A stretch of 64,000 bases of DNA from Chromatiaceae bacterium. GTDB taxonomy: Bacteria > Pseudomonadota > Gammaproteobacteria > Chromatiales > Chromatiaceae. Positions 39,463 through 50,563 of this stretch are shown in pieces (position 1 is the first letter of the stretch; every line of letters starts with the position of its first letter). The notes under the pieces are model-generated. The model saw only the letters and a program-made list of their open reading frames with translations. It did no database searches and was not told where the DNA came from. Where the stretch lies: assembly GCA_019356535.1 (NCBI GenBank), contig CP037918.1, positions 496,001 through 560,000 on the forward strand, in the 5' to 3' direction. The position numbers and the translations under genes are program-made.

Positions 39463-41727
39463 TTGCTCGATACGCTGCACCGGATAGTCCACGCGGTCAA
39501 CAAGGCGCCCAACCTGCAGGAGGCACTGGGTACCCTGGTCAGCGCAGTGCGCGAGGCCATCGATTGCGACGTCTGCTCCATCTACCTGGTCGACGACGAC
39601 ACCCGATCCAACGTGCTGATGGCCACCGTGGGCCTGGAGGACTCGGCGGTGGGCAAGGTACGCCTGCCTTTCGGCCGTGGTCTGGTGGGGTTGGTCGCCG
39701 AGCGCGCCGAGCCGGTCAACCTGGCGGATGCGCCAGCGCACCCGCGCTATGTGCGCATGGCACACACCGGCGAGACCCGCTACCGGGGCTTCCTGGGCGT
39801 GCCCATCATCCAGAACCGGCGGGTGCTGGGCGTGCTGGTGGTGCGCCAGCGCGAGGAGCGCGAGTTCCAGGACGAGGAGGTGACTTTTCTGTTCACCCTG
39901 GCTGCGCAGCTCGCCGGGGCCATCACCTATGCGCGCGCCAGCGGTGAACTCGACGCGCTGACCCGTGAGCACCAGCCCCTGCACCGTTTCCTGGTCGGTC
40001 AGCCTGGCCACGCGGGCGTGGCGATCGGTACCGCGGTGGTGAGCTTTCAGCTCTCGGATCTGGAGGCAGTGCCGGATCGACCGGTCGACGACCCCGAGGC
40101 GGAGTGCGCGCGCTTCGAGCGTGCGCTGGCCCAGGTCGAGGCCGATCTGCGGCATCTGCAGGAGCGCATGGCCGATCAACTGCCCGAGGAAGACCGGGCG
40201 TTGTTTGACGCCCTGCTGCTGATGTTGCGCTCCGAGACCTTGGTGTCGCAGACCGAGGAGGCCATCCACCGGGGCCTGTGGGCGCCTGCTGCGCTGCGCG
40301 ATACCATCTCCGCCCACGCGCAGATCTTCGATGAGATGGACGATCCCTACCTGCGTGAGCGCGCCTCGGACGTACGCGACCTGGGTCGGCGCATCCTCAT
40401 GCACCTGCAGGACGACGACCCAGGCCTGGTGGAATATCCGCCGGACACCATACTGGTCGGCGAGGAGATCAGCGCCATGCAGCTCGCCGAGGTGCCGCCG
40501 GGGCGGCTCGCCGGCGTGGTCTCGGCCAGTGGCTCGGGGTCGTCGCACGCGGCCATTCTGGCGCGCGCCATGGGGATACCGGCGGTGATGGGTGTATCCG
40601 AGATGCCGGTCAGCCGCATGCAGGGGCGGGAGCTGATCGTTGATGGGTACCGGGGGCGGGTGTACATCGAGCCGGCCCCCTCGGTGCGTATCGAGTACGA
40701 ACGCCTGATCGCCGAGGAGGAGGCGTTAGGCGCCGAAGTGGAGGCGATGCGCGGCCTGCGCTCGGAGACCACCGACGGGCATATCGTGCCGCTGCATCTG
40801 AACACCGGCCTGATCAACCAGATGAACGGTGAGGAACAGGCCGAAGCCGATGGTGTGGGCCTGTATCGCACCGAGTTCCCTTTTATGGTGCGTGACCGTT
40901 TCCCTGGCGAGGGTGAGCAGTTGCGTAACTATCGCCGGGTGCTCGAGGCCTTTGCGCCTCGCCCGGTGGTGTTGCGCACCCTGGACATCGGTGGCGACAA
41001 GGCGCTGCCCTATTTCCCGGTGGTCGAGCAGAACCCCTTCCTCGGTTGGCGGGGGGTGCGCATCTCACTGCAACACCCGGAGATCTTTCTCACCCAGATC
41101 CGCGCCATGCTGCGGGCTGATATCGGGCTGGGCAATCTGCAGATCATGTTGCCCATGATCAGCGGCGTGAGTGAAGTGGACGAGCTGCAACAGCTTATCC
41201 AGCGCGCTCATGACGAGCTGCTCGAAGAGGGGCACGTAGTTGCCATGCCGCGCATCGGGGTGATGATCGAGGTGCCGTCCGCGGTCTACCAGGCCGGGGA
41301 GATCGCGCGCCGGGTAGACTTCCTCTCGGTGGGGACCAACGATCTCACCCAGTACCTGCTGGCGGTGGACCGCAACAACCCGCGCGTGGCCGATCTCTAC
41401 GACGAGCTGCATCCGGCGGTGTTGCGCGCCCTGCGCGACATTACCGCGGCAGCGGGTGAGTTCGGTCGGCCGGTGAGTGTGTGTGGTGAGCTGGCGGGCA
41501 ATCCGCTGGCGACCATCCTGCTGATCGGTCTGGGGGTGAACAGCCTGAGCATGAGCGCCGGCAGCCTGCTGCGCGTCAAGTGGGTGGTGCGCAGCATCAG
41601 CCGTACCCGCGCGCGCCAGATCACGCAGGTGGCCCTGCGCATGGAAGACGTGGGCCAGGTGCGGCGCTTCATGGAAGGTACCCTCGAAGAGATGGGGCTG
41701 GGTGGGCTGATCCGGCCGGGCAAGTAG
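39463..41727 (+). CDS. ptsP: PTS-Ntr phosphotransferase enzyme I PtsP (EI-Ntr)
   Basis: The 754-residue enzyme starts with a GAF domain (about residues 1-165; DCDVCSIYLVDDDTRSNVL). The PEP-utilising enzyme I region follows: phospho-His in GSGSSHAAILARAMGIPAVMG near residue 364, then TDGHIVPLHLNT, DIGGDKALPYFP and SVGTNDLTQYLLAVDR. It begins the nitrogen-related PTS phosphorelay (EI-Ntr to NPr to EIIA-Ntr). The TTG at 39463 follows GGGGGTGAGG, and the frame is closed just upstream, so this rare start is required. Confidence 0.95.
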   Translation: MLDTLHRIVHAVNKAPNLQEALGTLVSAVREAIDCDVCSIYLVDDDTRSNVLMATVGLEDSAVGKVRLPFGRGLVGLVAERAEPVNLADAPAHPRYVRMAHTGETRYRGFLGVPIIQNRRVLGVLVVRQREEREFQDEEVTFLFTLAAQLAGAITYARASGELDALTREHQPLHRFLVGQPGHAGVAIGTAVVSFQLSDLEAVPDRPVDDPEAECARFERALAQVEADLRHLQERMADQLPEEDRALFDALLLMLRSETLVSQTEEAIHRGLWAPAALRDTISAHAQIFDEMDDPYLRERASDVRDLGRRILMHLQDDDPGLVEYPPDTILVGEEISAMQLAEVPPGRLAGVVSASGSGSSHAAILARAMGIPAVMGVSEMPVSRMQGRELIVDGYRGRVYIEPAPSVRIEYERLIAEEEALGAEVEAMRGLRSETTDGHIVPLHLNTGLINQMNGEEQAEADGVGLYRTEFPFMVRDRFPGEGEQLRNYRRVLEAFAPRPVVLRTLDIGGDKALPYFPVVEQNPFLGWRGVRISLQHPEIFLTQIRAMLRADIGLGNLQIMLPMISGVSEVDELQQLIQRAHDELLEEGHVVAMPRIGVMIEVPSAVYQAGEIARRVDFLSVGTNDLTQYLLAVDRNNPRVADLYDELHPAVLRALRDITAAAGEFGRPVSVCGELAGNPLATILLIGLGVNSLSMSAGSLLRVKWVVRSISRTRARQITQVALRMEDVGQVRRFMEGTLEEMGLGGLIRPGK

Positions 41728-41735
41728 TCGTCATT

Positions 41736-41751
41736 CCCCGGTCTGCCGGGG
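41736..41751. terminator. Possible terminator hairpin between ptsP and the YgiQ-like gene
   Basis: CCCCGG-TCTG-CCGGGG forms a perfect six-base stem eight bases past the ptsP stop. There is no T run on either strand, so intrinsic termination is uncertain. Confidence 0.3.
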
Positions 41752-41908
41752 CGCGCGCCGCAGCCCTGGGGGGCAGAGGCGCCTGCATGAACAGCGAGAA
41801 CACCACCACCCCGAAGGCGCGCGACTGGATGGTTCCCCCTTGGGCAGGGGCGGTAACAGGGCCAGCAGCGGCTGAATGGGCCGAGGGCGTTTCTTGCGTG
41901 CGACCGAG

Positions 41909-44107
<2,199 letters not shown>

Positions 44108-44210
44108 GGTCGGGCTCCGGATCTTGGGCGCAGTCTAACCCGGAATGGCAGGGCATTCCGTCGTGATGGGCCGGGGAATCTGTGCAGCGCATCGCCTGCC
44201 CGGCCCGTTA

Positions 44211-44472
44211 CTGAGACAACCCTAAGTAAAGCAACGCTCAGAGCACTCTGCCTGTTCCGGATCAAGGCGCGGCCCGCAGGCAATGGCAGGCCCTTGGCAA
44301 GGGCCGCAACACAGAGCCGGGACAGGCAGAGTGCTCCCGGTGGGCGGGCCTCAGGGCGTCCATCCACGGTGTTGCGCTGGCTTGACATGGAATGGCCATG
44401 CCTGCGTCAGCGCGCCTTGTGGCTGAACGCCCTGAGACCCGCTGAGGGTCGCTTTACTTAGGGTTGTCTCAG
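44211..44472. mobile_element. Foldback MITE-like element, copy 2 (262 bp, inverted relative to copy 1)
   Basis: TA flanks both ends (44209-44210 and 44473-44474). Perfect 21-base terminal inverted repeats start CTGAGACAACCCTAA. Internal hairpins are 44241-44255 with 44322-44336 (15 of 15 paired) and 44344-44359 with 44427-44442 (one mismatch). It aligns end to end with the reverse complement of 27349-27609. Loops and linkers are conserved while stem bases differ in compensated pairs. It lies between the YgiQ-like gene and a lipoprotein gene and encodes no convincing protein. Confidence 0.85.
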
Positions 44473-44509
44473 TATGATGACGGGCGTTGCCAGGATGAGG
44501 AGAACGAAG

Positions 44510-44857
44510 ATGCACAACTCGATGAAGATTATTGCGGCCGCCGGTGCCTTGCTGCTGGTGGCCGGCTGTACCCAGGAAACCCAGAACAAGCTGGGCCGGG
44601 CGCTCCAGAATTGGACCGGCACCAACGGCGTGCTCGAGATCTATGCCGGCGACAAGCTGGTGCGCCGCTTCATCGAGATCGACAAGCTGACCACCGCCAC
44701 TGCCACCCAGGGCTCGGGCTCCCGGCCCTACCGCTTCGGCTACGGGGTATTCGATGAGAACCTCAACATGCGCAAGGACCCGGGGGAGAAGAAGGTCTAC
44801 TTCGAGGTCAGCGACTACTCCACGCCCTATGTCTTCTTCGAGAACCCCTATGAGTGA
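44510..44857 (+). CDS. Small hypothetical lipoprotein
   Basis: The 115-residue precursor MHNSMKIIAAAGALLLVAGC has a lipobox (LVAGC) at residue 20, indicating membrane attachment. The mature part is short and polar (LGRALQNWTGTNGVLEIYAGDKLVRRFIEIDKL) and ends in an aromatic tail (DYSTPYVFFENPYE). No family is recognised. The ATG at 44510 is chosen for its GAGGAG ribosome site; an in-frame ATG at 44474 overlaps the TA flank of the foldback element and lacks one. It converges on the RDD gene. Confidence 0.78.
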   Translation: MHNSMKIIAAAGALLLVAGCTQETQNKLGRALQNWTGTNGVLEIYAGDKLVRRFIEIDKLTTATATQGSGSRPYRFGYGVFDENLNMRKDPGEKKVYFEVSDYSTPYVFFENPYE

Positions 44858-44866
44858 GGCCAGGAG

Positions 44867-45301
44867 TCATTCCCATGGCCGCCGTACCACCACGGTACCG
44901 GCAAGCTTGTCGTGCCAGCCTTGTTTGCGCTTGTCAAAAGCTACCCAGAGGTAACCGAGGCAGAGTGGTAGTGTGGAGACTAGATAGGCGAAATAGCGGG
45001 CGATAGCCTTGCCGGTCCCGATGGGTTCCCCGGTCTCGGCATCGACGATGCGGGCCTTGATGAGCATCTTGCCGGGGGTGGCCTGGCGCGCCACCCAGAA
45101 CACGATGACCGCCAGGGCCGGTAATACCCAGGACAGCAGGAAATCGGCTGGTCCCTGGACTGGCTCGGGACTCTCCCAGTAGCCGCTCCCGTAGATTGCG
45201 GTGAGCAGGGGGAAGAGGACCAGAGCCATCAGTATCGTATCGATGAGGGTGGCACCGAGCCGCGCCCAGAAGCCGACGTATTCGTACTTGTCTGTCTGCA
45301 T
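44867..45301 (-). CDS. RDD family membrane protein
   Basis: The 144-residue protein has the RDD signature (FWARLGATLIDTILMALVLFP; later ATPGKMLIKARIVDAETGEPIG) and three hydrophobic segments. RDD proteins are small inner-membrane proteins of mostly unknown role, sometimes linked to ion exchange. A strong GGAGGA ribosome site precedes the ATG. It stands alone, convergent with the lipoprotein gene. Confidence 0.88.
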   Translation of the reverse strand: MQTDKYEYVGFWARLGATLIDTILMALVLFPLLTAIYGSGYWESPEPVQGPADFLLSWVLPALAVIVFWVARQATPGKMLIKARIVDAETGEPIGTGKAIARYFAYLVSTLPLCLGYLWVAFDKRKQGWHDKLAGTVVVRRPWE

Positions 45302-45847
45302 GGGAATCCTCCGTGAAACGCGATGGGGCGCGGCGAGTCCAGCCCGAATATTTTACCGGTCGAACAACGCTCTAGCCCTAGGAGGCTGGATGATCGAGCA
45401 AAAATGGCAAAGAGGGAAGCCGGTTGCCGGTTACCGTTTGTCTCCCGCGTTGTTCTATCCCGATTCCGGCGGTTTCTCGCTCGCTGTGGCTTGGTTTTCA
45501 CTCAAGCGATAGCGCAGGTATCGCTTTCGTTCCAAACCGGCGCCACAGCGGCTGCGAATTCCGCCGGCTCTCGGGATGCCGGTGAAACATCCGGGCTGGC
45601 GGCTGATTTTGTTGTGGGGCGAGACGAAGGCGGACAGCCGATAGTCGGCGGTCACGGGATTTTGTGCATGCCCCCGATTACTGTATAGTGCGTGCCTTTC
45701 CTGCTGTGCGTGCCGGCTGTTTGCCGGTTTCGTCCCTCAGGGGCAGCCTGCCCGGTGTCGATCCTGACGCCGCCTCGCGTCACGACCCCACCTCGGACCC
45801 GCAGCATATTGAGCGCAGACCCCGATGGTCTGGCAAGGCTGTGAGTC
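45302..45847. other. 546-base intergenic region with helicase promoter and a possible small ORF
   Basis: The region separates the RDD gene from the DEAD-box gene. A 40-codon frame at 45390-45512 (MIEQKWQRGKPVAGYRLSPA...) has a near-perfect AGGAGG ribosome site six bases upstream, so a small protein is possible, but it is not recognised. An overlapping frame from 45404 also stays open. A sigma-70-like promoter is present at 45662-45689, leaving a leader of about 150 bases before the helicase start. Nothing else is recognised. Confidence 0.45.
45662..45689 (+). promoter_or_regulatory. Probable sigma-70 promoter of the DEAD-box helicase gene
   Basis: TTGTGC (45662-45667) and TATAGT (45684-45689) with a 16-base spacer lie about 158 bases upstream of the helicase ATG. 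Long untranslated leaders are typical of cold-shock-controlled deaD/csdA genes. Confidence 0.55.
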
Positions 45848-47665
45848 ATGAAGGATACCCCCATGGTCCGGTTCGCCGAACTGGATCTTCCCGAACCCCT
45901 GTTGCGTGCCGTCGCCCAGGCGGGCTACGACACGCCGTCCCCCATCCAGGTCGAGTGCATCCCGCTGTTGCTGAGCGGTCGCGACGTGCTGGGTCAGGCG
46001 CAGACCGGAACCGGCAAGACCGCGGCCTTTGGGTTGCCGTTGCTGGCGCGCATCGACGCGCAGCGACGCGAGCCGCAGATGCTGGTGCTGGCGCCAACGC
46101 GTGAACTGGCCTCGCAGGTCGCCGAGGCACTGCGTGGTTATGCGCGGCACCTGCCGGGCCTGGAGGTGCTGCCGATCTACGGTGGGCAGGGGTATGGAGA
46201 CCAGTTGCGCGGTCTGCGCCGCGGCGCGCAGGTGGTGGTCGGCACCCCGGGACGGGTGATGGACCACATGCGCAAGGGGTCGCTCAAGGTCGATGCCCTG
46301 CGTGCCCTGGTGCTCGACGAGGCCGACGAAATGCTGCGCATGGGCTTCATCGATGACGTGGAGTGGGTGCTGGAGCACATCCCGGAGGAACGCCAGATCG
46401 CCCTGTTCTCGGCGACCATGCCGGAGGCTATTCGGCGCGTGGCCGAGCGGCATCTGCGCGATCCGGAGCAGGTGCGCATCCGTTCGAAGACCACCACTGC
46501 CGCCACCGTGCGCCAGCGTTGCTGGGTGGCCTCGGGCATGCACAAGCTCGACGCGCTCAGCCGCCTGCTGGAAGTCGAGCCCCGTGACGGGGTGATCGTG
46601 TTTGTGCGCACGCGCTCGGCCACCACCGAGCTGGCCGAGAAGCTGCGGGCGCGCGGTGTCGCTGCCGAGGCGCTGAGCGGTGACATTCCGCAGGCGCAGC
46701 GCGAGAAGACCGTGGCGCGCCTGAAGGATGGGCATATCGATGTGCTCGTCGCCACTGACGTGGCGGCGCGCGGGCTGGATGTGCCGCGCGTCAGCCATGT
46801 GATCAACTACGATATTCCGCACGACACCGAGGCCTATGTGCACCGCATAGGGCGTACTGGTCGTGCCGGGCGCACCGGCGAGGCCATCCTGTTCGTCGCC
46901 CCGCGCGAACGGCGCCTGCTCAAGGCCATCGAGCGCGCTACCGGGCAGCCCATCGAGGCCATGCGGATACCGGATGTGGCCGAGGTCAACCGGCTCCGCC
47001 AGCAGCGTTTTCAGCAACGGGTGCTCGATACCCTGCAGGATACACAGGCGCTCGCACCTTATCGCGAGGTGCTCGACGAGCTGGTGACGACACACGGAAA
47101 GGACCCCCTGCAGCTGGCCGCTGCACTGGCTGCCCTGTTGCACGAGGGCAAGCCGCTGTTGCTCGAATCGCGGGCCGAGGCCACGCCGCATGCCGGCAAC
47201 GTGCCGGAGCGCCGTGCCGACCGGCCTCGCCGGGCGCGCAAGGAGGCCATCATACCCTCGGCCGAGGCACGTCCGCTCGAGGCACATCCCGAGATCGAGA
47301 TGGAGCGTTTCCGTATCGAGGTGGGGCATGCGCACGGCGTCAAGCCGGGCAACATCGTGGGCGCCATCGCCAACGAGGCCGAGATCGAGAGCCGCTACAT
47401 CGGGCATATTGCGATCTTCGACGATTTCTCCACCATCGACCTGCCGGCGGGCATGCCGCCCGAGACCTTCCGCGACCTGCAGAAGACCTGGGTCTGCCAG
47501 CGCCAGTTGCGGATCAGTCGGCTCCGTAAAGGTTCACAGGGCAAGGCATCCCGCGGCGCCGAACGAAAGAGCGCCGCAAAACGACAGCCGCGTCCAGCAC
47601 GCACCGGTGCGCCCGGTAGCGGCAAGCGCGCGGCGCGGGCACGGCTGTCCCTGCGCTCGGAGTGA
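45848..47665 (+). CDS. deaD: DEAD-box ATP-dependent RNA helicase (DeaD/CsdA type)
   Basis: The 605-residue helicase has Q motif FAELDLPEPLLRAVAQAGYDTPSPIQ, motif I AQTGTGKT, motif II VLDEADEM, motif III SATMP, and motifs V-VI (VATDVAARGLD, YVHRIGRTGRAG). The C-terminus carries a DbpA-type RNA-binding domain (MERFRIEVGHAHGVKPGNIVGAIANEAEI) and a basic Arg/Lys/Ala tail, as in DeaD. It probably helps ribosome assembly and mRNA turnover, especially in the cold. Start at 45848; an ATG five codons later is also possible. Confidence 0.9.
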   Translation: MKDTPMVRFAELDLPEPLLRAVAQAGYDTPSPIQVECIPLLLSGRDVLGQAQTGTGKTAAFGLPLLARIDAQRREPQMLVLAPTRELASQVAEALRGYARHLPGLEVLPIYGGQGYGDQLRGLRRGAQVVVGTPGRVMDHMRKGSLKVDALRALVLDEADEMLRMGFIDDVEWVLEHIPEERQIALFSATMPEAIRRVAERHLRDPEQVRIRSKTTTAATVRQRCWVASGMHKLDALSRLLEVEPRDGVIVFVRTRSATTELAEKLRARGVAAEALSGDIPQAQREKTVARLKDGHIDVLVATDVAARGLDVPRVSHVINYDIPHDTEAYVHRIGRTGRAGRTGEAILFVAPRERRLLKAIERATGQPIEAMRIPDVAEVNRLRQQRFQQRVLDTLQDTQALAPYREVLDELVTTHGKDPLQLAAALAALLHEGKPLLLESRAEATPHAGNVPERRADRPRRARKEAIIPSAEARPLEAHPEIEMERFRIEVGHAHGVKPGNIVGAIANEAEIESRYIGHIAIFDDFSTIDLPAGMPPETFRDLQKTWVCQRQLRISRLRKGSQGKASRGAERKSAAKRQPRPARTGAPGSGKRAARARLSLRSE

Positions 47666-47674
47666 CAGGCGGGT

Positions 47675-48628
47675 TCAACGCTTGATGCGCCGCAGGGTGC
47701 GCTCGCTCCAAAACTTGTTCGGCCGCTTGCTGTTGTACTGCACCACAGACTGCGGGATGACCGCCCAACTTTCCTGGCCGGTGCGCAGATCTGCCCCGTA
47801 CCAGGATTTCCAGAACAGCGCGCGCGGGTCGCCGAGCTGGCTGTCGGCAACCAGTCCCCAGTCGCGGTCGATGACCTTGATCAGTTTGCCGTCCTTGAAA
47901 TAAAGGGTGCGGTAGTCGGCGAAGTTCTCGGTGTCGACATAGCTCACCCGGAAGTCGTACCACCAGTTTTCGCGTTTCGGTGTGCTTTTGAGGCCGTACA
48001 CCCACTTGCCGACGTGGCGGCAGGCACGCTTGGGCAGGCGGTCTACGTAGCGGTAAGGCTTGTCTTCGAGTTCGTCGATCACGCCCAGGCAGGTGCGCAT
48101 GCGCTTTTTGCCGAGCAGTTCGTGGGTCTCGTCCTCGGGTTTTCGCAGGATCACGTCGCCGAAGGTGAACACGCTGCCGCCCCAGGACTCCTCGTGATCC
48201 GGCTGGGCGAAACGACGGATCTTGCGCAGTGCTGGCAGCCAGACCATGTAGCTCTGCCGCTTGGTGGGATCACGGTACTCGGTGACCAGTATGCCGGTGC
48301 CATTGAGCTTTCCCGAGCGGAAGATGGCCAGATCTCGTGACTTGATGGGGCTGTCGGCCGCGTAGCGGTTGTTCAGGTGGCGTTCCAGTGCCGTGCGACT
48401 GATCTTGCCGTCGCTGGTGCGGTTGATGAGTACCGTCGCCTTGCGCCCGCGCTGGCGGATGGAGAAGTTGTCGAAGGCATAGAAGTGGTTGGCGAAGTAG
48501 ACCTGGCGAGCAATCTCGTCGGCGTCCGGGGTGCCCCTGGGCAGCGGCAGGTCGCGATCCACATCACCGGCGGCCGTGGCAGCGAGAGAGGTTGACAGGA
48601 TGGCAAGGGTCAGGCGGATCGGTAACAT
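47675..48628 (-). CDS. LolA-like (outer membrane lipoprotein-sorting) periplasmic protein
   Basis: The 317-residue precursor has a signal peptide (MLPIRLTLAILSTSLAATAA) and a beta-rich body (DEIARQVYFANHFYAFDNFSIRQRGRKATVLINR, RQSYMVWLPALRKIRRFAQPDHEESWGGSVFTFGDV) resembling the DUF1329/LolA-like family of secreted proteins. Such proteins often accompany RND exporters or lipid-handling systems. It is eight bases downstream of the preceding small secreted protein gene and ends close to the convergent helicase stop. The function is not established. Confidence 0.72.
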   Translation of the reverse strand: MLPIRLTLAILSTSLAATAAGDVDRDLPLPRGTPDADEIARQVYFANHFYAFDNFSIRQRGRKATVLINRTSDGKISRTALERHLNNRYAADSPIKSRDLAIFRSGKLNGTGILVTEYRDPTKRQSYMVWLPALRKIRRFAQPDHEESWGGSVFTFGDVILRKPEDETHELLGKKRMRTCLGVIDELEDKPYRYVDRLPKRACRHVGKWVYGLKSTPKRENWWYDFRVSYVDTENFADYRTLYFKDGKLIKVIDRDWGLVADSQLGDPRALFWKSWYGADLRTGQESWAVIPQSVVQYNSKRPNKFWSERTLRRIKR

Positions 48629-48636
48629 GGCATACC

Positions 48637-49056
48637 TCAGAAGTCGAGCGGCAGATTGGTGATGCTGGAGCGAGCCCGTTCGGGTTTCTTGAGGCGGTTC
48701 TTGCGTTTCTTGTGCGCCGCGTAGATGTTGCTACGAATGCCGCCCAGATCCCCGGTCTTGAGGTATTCCTGCCAGATTGCGTATTTCTGACTCTCTGGCA
48801 GTCGGGAGTACAGGATGTAGGTGCCGCGAAATTTTTGCTTCACGAAGTCGCCAAAGTCCGTGAGACTGGCCGCGCCGTCGCTGACCGCGAGAGCCTTGCC
48901 AGTCCAGGCCAGGTCGGCGGGTGGCTGGAAGTTGCCATTCGCAAACTCGGCGTAGTCGGCTTTGATAGCATCGATATAGGCCTGGCTGGCGGTATGCCCC
49001 AGGGGCGCCAGGCTGAACAACAGTAGTAGTCCGCCCATTTTTGGGTTCGGGGTCAT
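48637..49056 (-). CDS. Small secreted hypothetical protein
   Basis: The 139-residue precursor has a signal peptide (MTPNPKMGGLLLLFSLAPLGHTASQA) and a mature domain (YIDAIKADYAEFANGNFQPPADLAWTGK...) that ends strongly basic (AAHKKRKNRLKKPERAR). Segment DFGDFVKQKFRGTYILYSRLPESQKYAIWQEYLKTGDLGGIRSNIY looks conserved-domain-like, but no family is recognised. It forms a pair with the LolA-like gene downstream and lies 141 bases after the DoxX gene, so it may be a late member of the metallophore operon. Confidence 0.68.
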   Translation of the reverse strand: MTPNPKMGGLLLLFSLAPLGHTASQAYIDAIKADYAEFANGNFQPPADLAWTGKALAVSDGAASLTDFGDFVKQKFRGTYILYSRLPESQKYAIWQEYLKTGDLGGIRSNIYAAHKKRKNRLKKPERARSSITNLPLDF

Positions 49057-49197
49057 CCTCGTCGCACCTCTCGCTTGCGAGTCTCGGCACGTCCCTGTGG
49101 TGAGGCTTCGGCCGGACATCGTTGTTTTTCTACAGGTTCGAAGGGCGATTCTAGGGTAAGCGGGATCGAAGTGAATCGGGGTTTTCCCGGATAACCT

Positions 49198-49764
49198 TCA
49201 GTGGCGCCAGCGCTGCGCGATCCACCAGTCGAGGCTGAGGTAGCGTCCACCGCCGATGAAGAACAGGGTGAGCAGCATGATGAAATAGGTTGCGGCGAAC
49301 TCGATGCCGTTGTTGAGGATGACGAATTGCCCTTGTTCGGTGAGCCACTCGAAGTTGCCGTTCTGTTGCAGGATGGCATTGGCGCGCTCGAGTCGCAGGA
49401 CGGCCTCCGGGCCTTCGGCGATGGCCGCCCAGCCGTTCGGCCAGTGCACGGTCACCGCGGCGACTACCATGGTCACCATCAGGGGGAGGCTGATCCAGCG
49501 TGTAGCCAGCCCCAGTGCCAGCAGGATGGCGCCTCCCGTCTCGGTGAGGGCGGCGGCCCAGGCCATGAGTTCAGGGAAGGGCAGACCCAGGCCCGATTCT
49601 GAATCACCAAACCAGGCGATGATGCTGTCCATGTTGCCCAGCTTTTTGGTGCCGGCCATCCAGAACACGGGGACAAGATAGGCCCGTATCAACAGGGGCG
49701 CGAGAAAGTCCAGGGCCCGGGTGGCATCGAGCAGGTCCTGCAGGCGGTTGAACAGGCGCAACAT
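49198..49764 (-). CDS. hvfX: DoxX family membrane protein (HvfX-like, RiPP operon member)
   Basis: The 188-residue protein has four hydrophobic segments with the DoxX pattern (LLIRAYLVPVFWMAGTKKLGN, LMAWAAALTETGGAILLALGLATRW, PLMVTMVVAAVTVHWPNGW, FIMLLTLFFIGGGRYLSLD). DoxX proteins are standard members of MNIO/DUF692 operons (GigD/HvfX type) and are proposed to act in maturation or redox steps at the membrane. It follows the DUF2063 gene by 31 bases. Confidence 0.85.
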   Translation of the reverse strand: MLRLFNRLQDLLDATRALDFLAPLLIRAYLVPVFWMAGTKKLGNMDSIIAWFGDSESGLGLPFPELMAWAAALTETGGAILLALGLATRWISLPLMVTMVVAAVTVHWPNGWAAIAEGPEAVLRLERANAILQQNGNFEWLTEQGQFVILNNGIEFAATYFIMLLTLFFIGGGRYLSLDWWIAQRWRH

Positions 49765-49795
49765 GGTGCAGGCCCTCCTGTGGCCGGGAAGTGGG

Positions 49796-50563
49796 TCAGC
49801 GACGCGTGCCGAGGAGGATGTTGCGCTCCCGCAATTCGGCGAGCAGGCGGGTGCCGGCCTGGATCACGGTCTCGGGCTGCGGGTGTTGCAGCTCGTCGGC
49901 GATGCGTCTCAGGCAGTCCAGACCGGTCATCTGCGGGTTCTCTTTCAGCAAGGCGAGCAGACGCTGGGTGACCACGTTGATCTCGAGGAAGTGCACCGCC
50001 TCTTCGCGGTCGCGGTAGACCACCAGGTGTGTGGGTTGCTCGCCGGGGGTGCGTGGCTGGAAGTCGGGCGAGATTTGATGCACCGGGAAGCGATAGCTGA
50101 GGTTCCAGGCGGTAGGCGCGACCAGCGGACATCCGGCGAGCAGGTCGCCGTTGGGGTCGTGCTCGGGCAGCTCGCGGTCGGCGTCGCTCAGGGCCACCGC
50201 TAGCTCGACATACTCGTAGTGGGCCAGTTCCGCCAGGAAGGGTGGGTCGTCCGCGGCCTGGCGCTCATGCTGCAGGTAGTCGATGAATTCCAGGCCGATC
50301 TCGGTGAACAGCGGAGTGCGGCAGCGGTGACGGATCATGAAGTCGCGCACCATCGCCTCCCAGGCTGTTTCATCGAACAGGCTGCGCAGCACCGGGAAAT
50401 TGCCCGAGAGATGACTGTCGAAGCCGTTGAAGAACAACTCGCGATAGACCGCCATGCGCTCTTCGGGGATGCCAGCTGGCGCGGGGGTCGCCGGGTCGCG
50501 GATGGTGTCCGCAAAGCGTTGCTGGATCTCCCGGAAGTCAGCCTGCTCAGGCGACGTGTTCAT
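49796..50563 (-). CDS. hvfC: DUF2063 RiPP maturation partner (HvfC/BufC family)
   Basis: The 255-residue protein starts MNTSPEQADFREIQQRFADTIRD. The N-terminal DUF2063 domain (MAVYRELFFNGFDSHLSGNFPVLRSLF, YLQHERQAADDPPFLAELAHYEYVELA) is followed by a C-terminal precursor-recognition-like domain. HvfC/BufC proteins form a complex with the MNIO enzyme and present the precursor peptide. Its start overlaps the maturase gene by 17 bases, so the two are translated together. Confidence 0.9.
   Translation of the reverse strand: MNTSPEQADFREIQQRFADTIRDPATPAPAGIPEERMAVYRELFFNGFDSHLSGNFPVLRSLFDETAWEAMVRDFMIRHRCRTPLFTEIGLEFIDYLQHERQAADDPPFLAELAHYEYVELAVALSDADRELPEHDPNGDLLAGCPLVAPTAWNLSYRFPVHQISPDFQPRTPGEQPTHLVVYRDREEAVHFLEINVVTQRLLALLKENPQMTGLDCLRRIADELQHPQPETVIQAGTRLLAELRERNILLGTRR

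Noticed and set aside
41728..41908. A short plus-strand frame between ptsP and the YgiQ-like gene
   Set aside because: It has no ribosome site, poor composition, and runs into the convergent gene.
45737..47407. An open frame of 556 codons antisense to the DEAD-box helicase
   Set aside because: It is a shadow of the helicase, with all helicase motifs on the plus strand.
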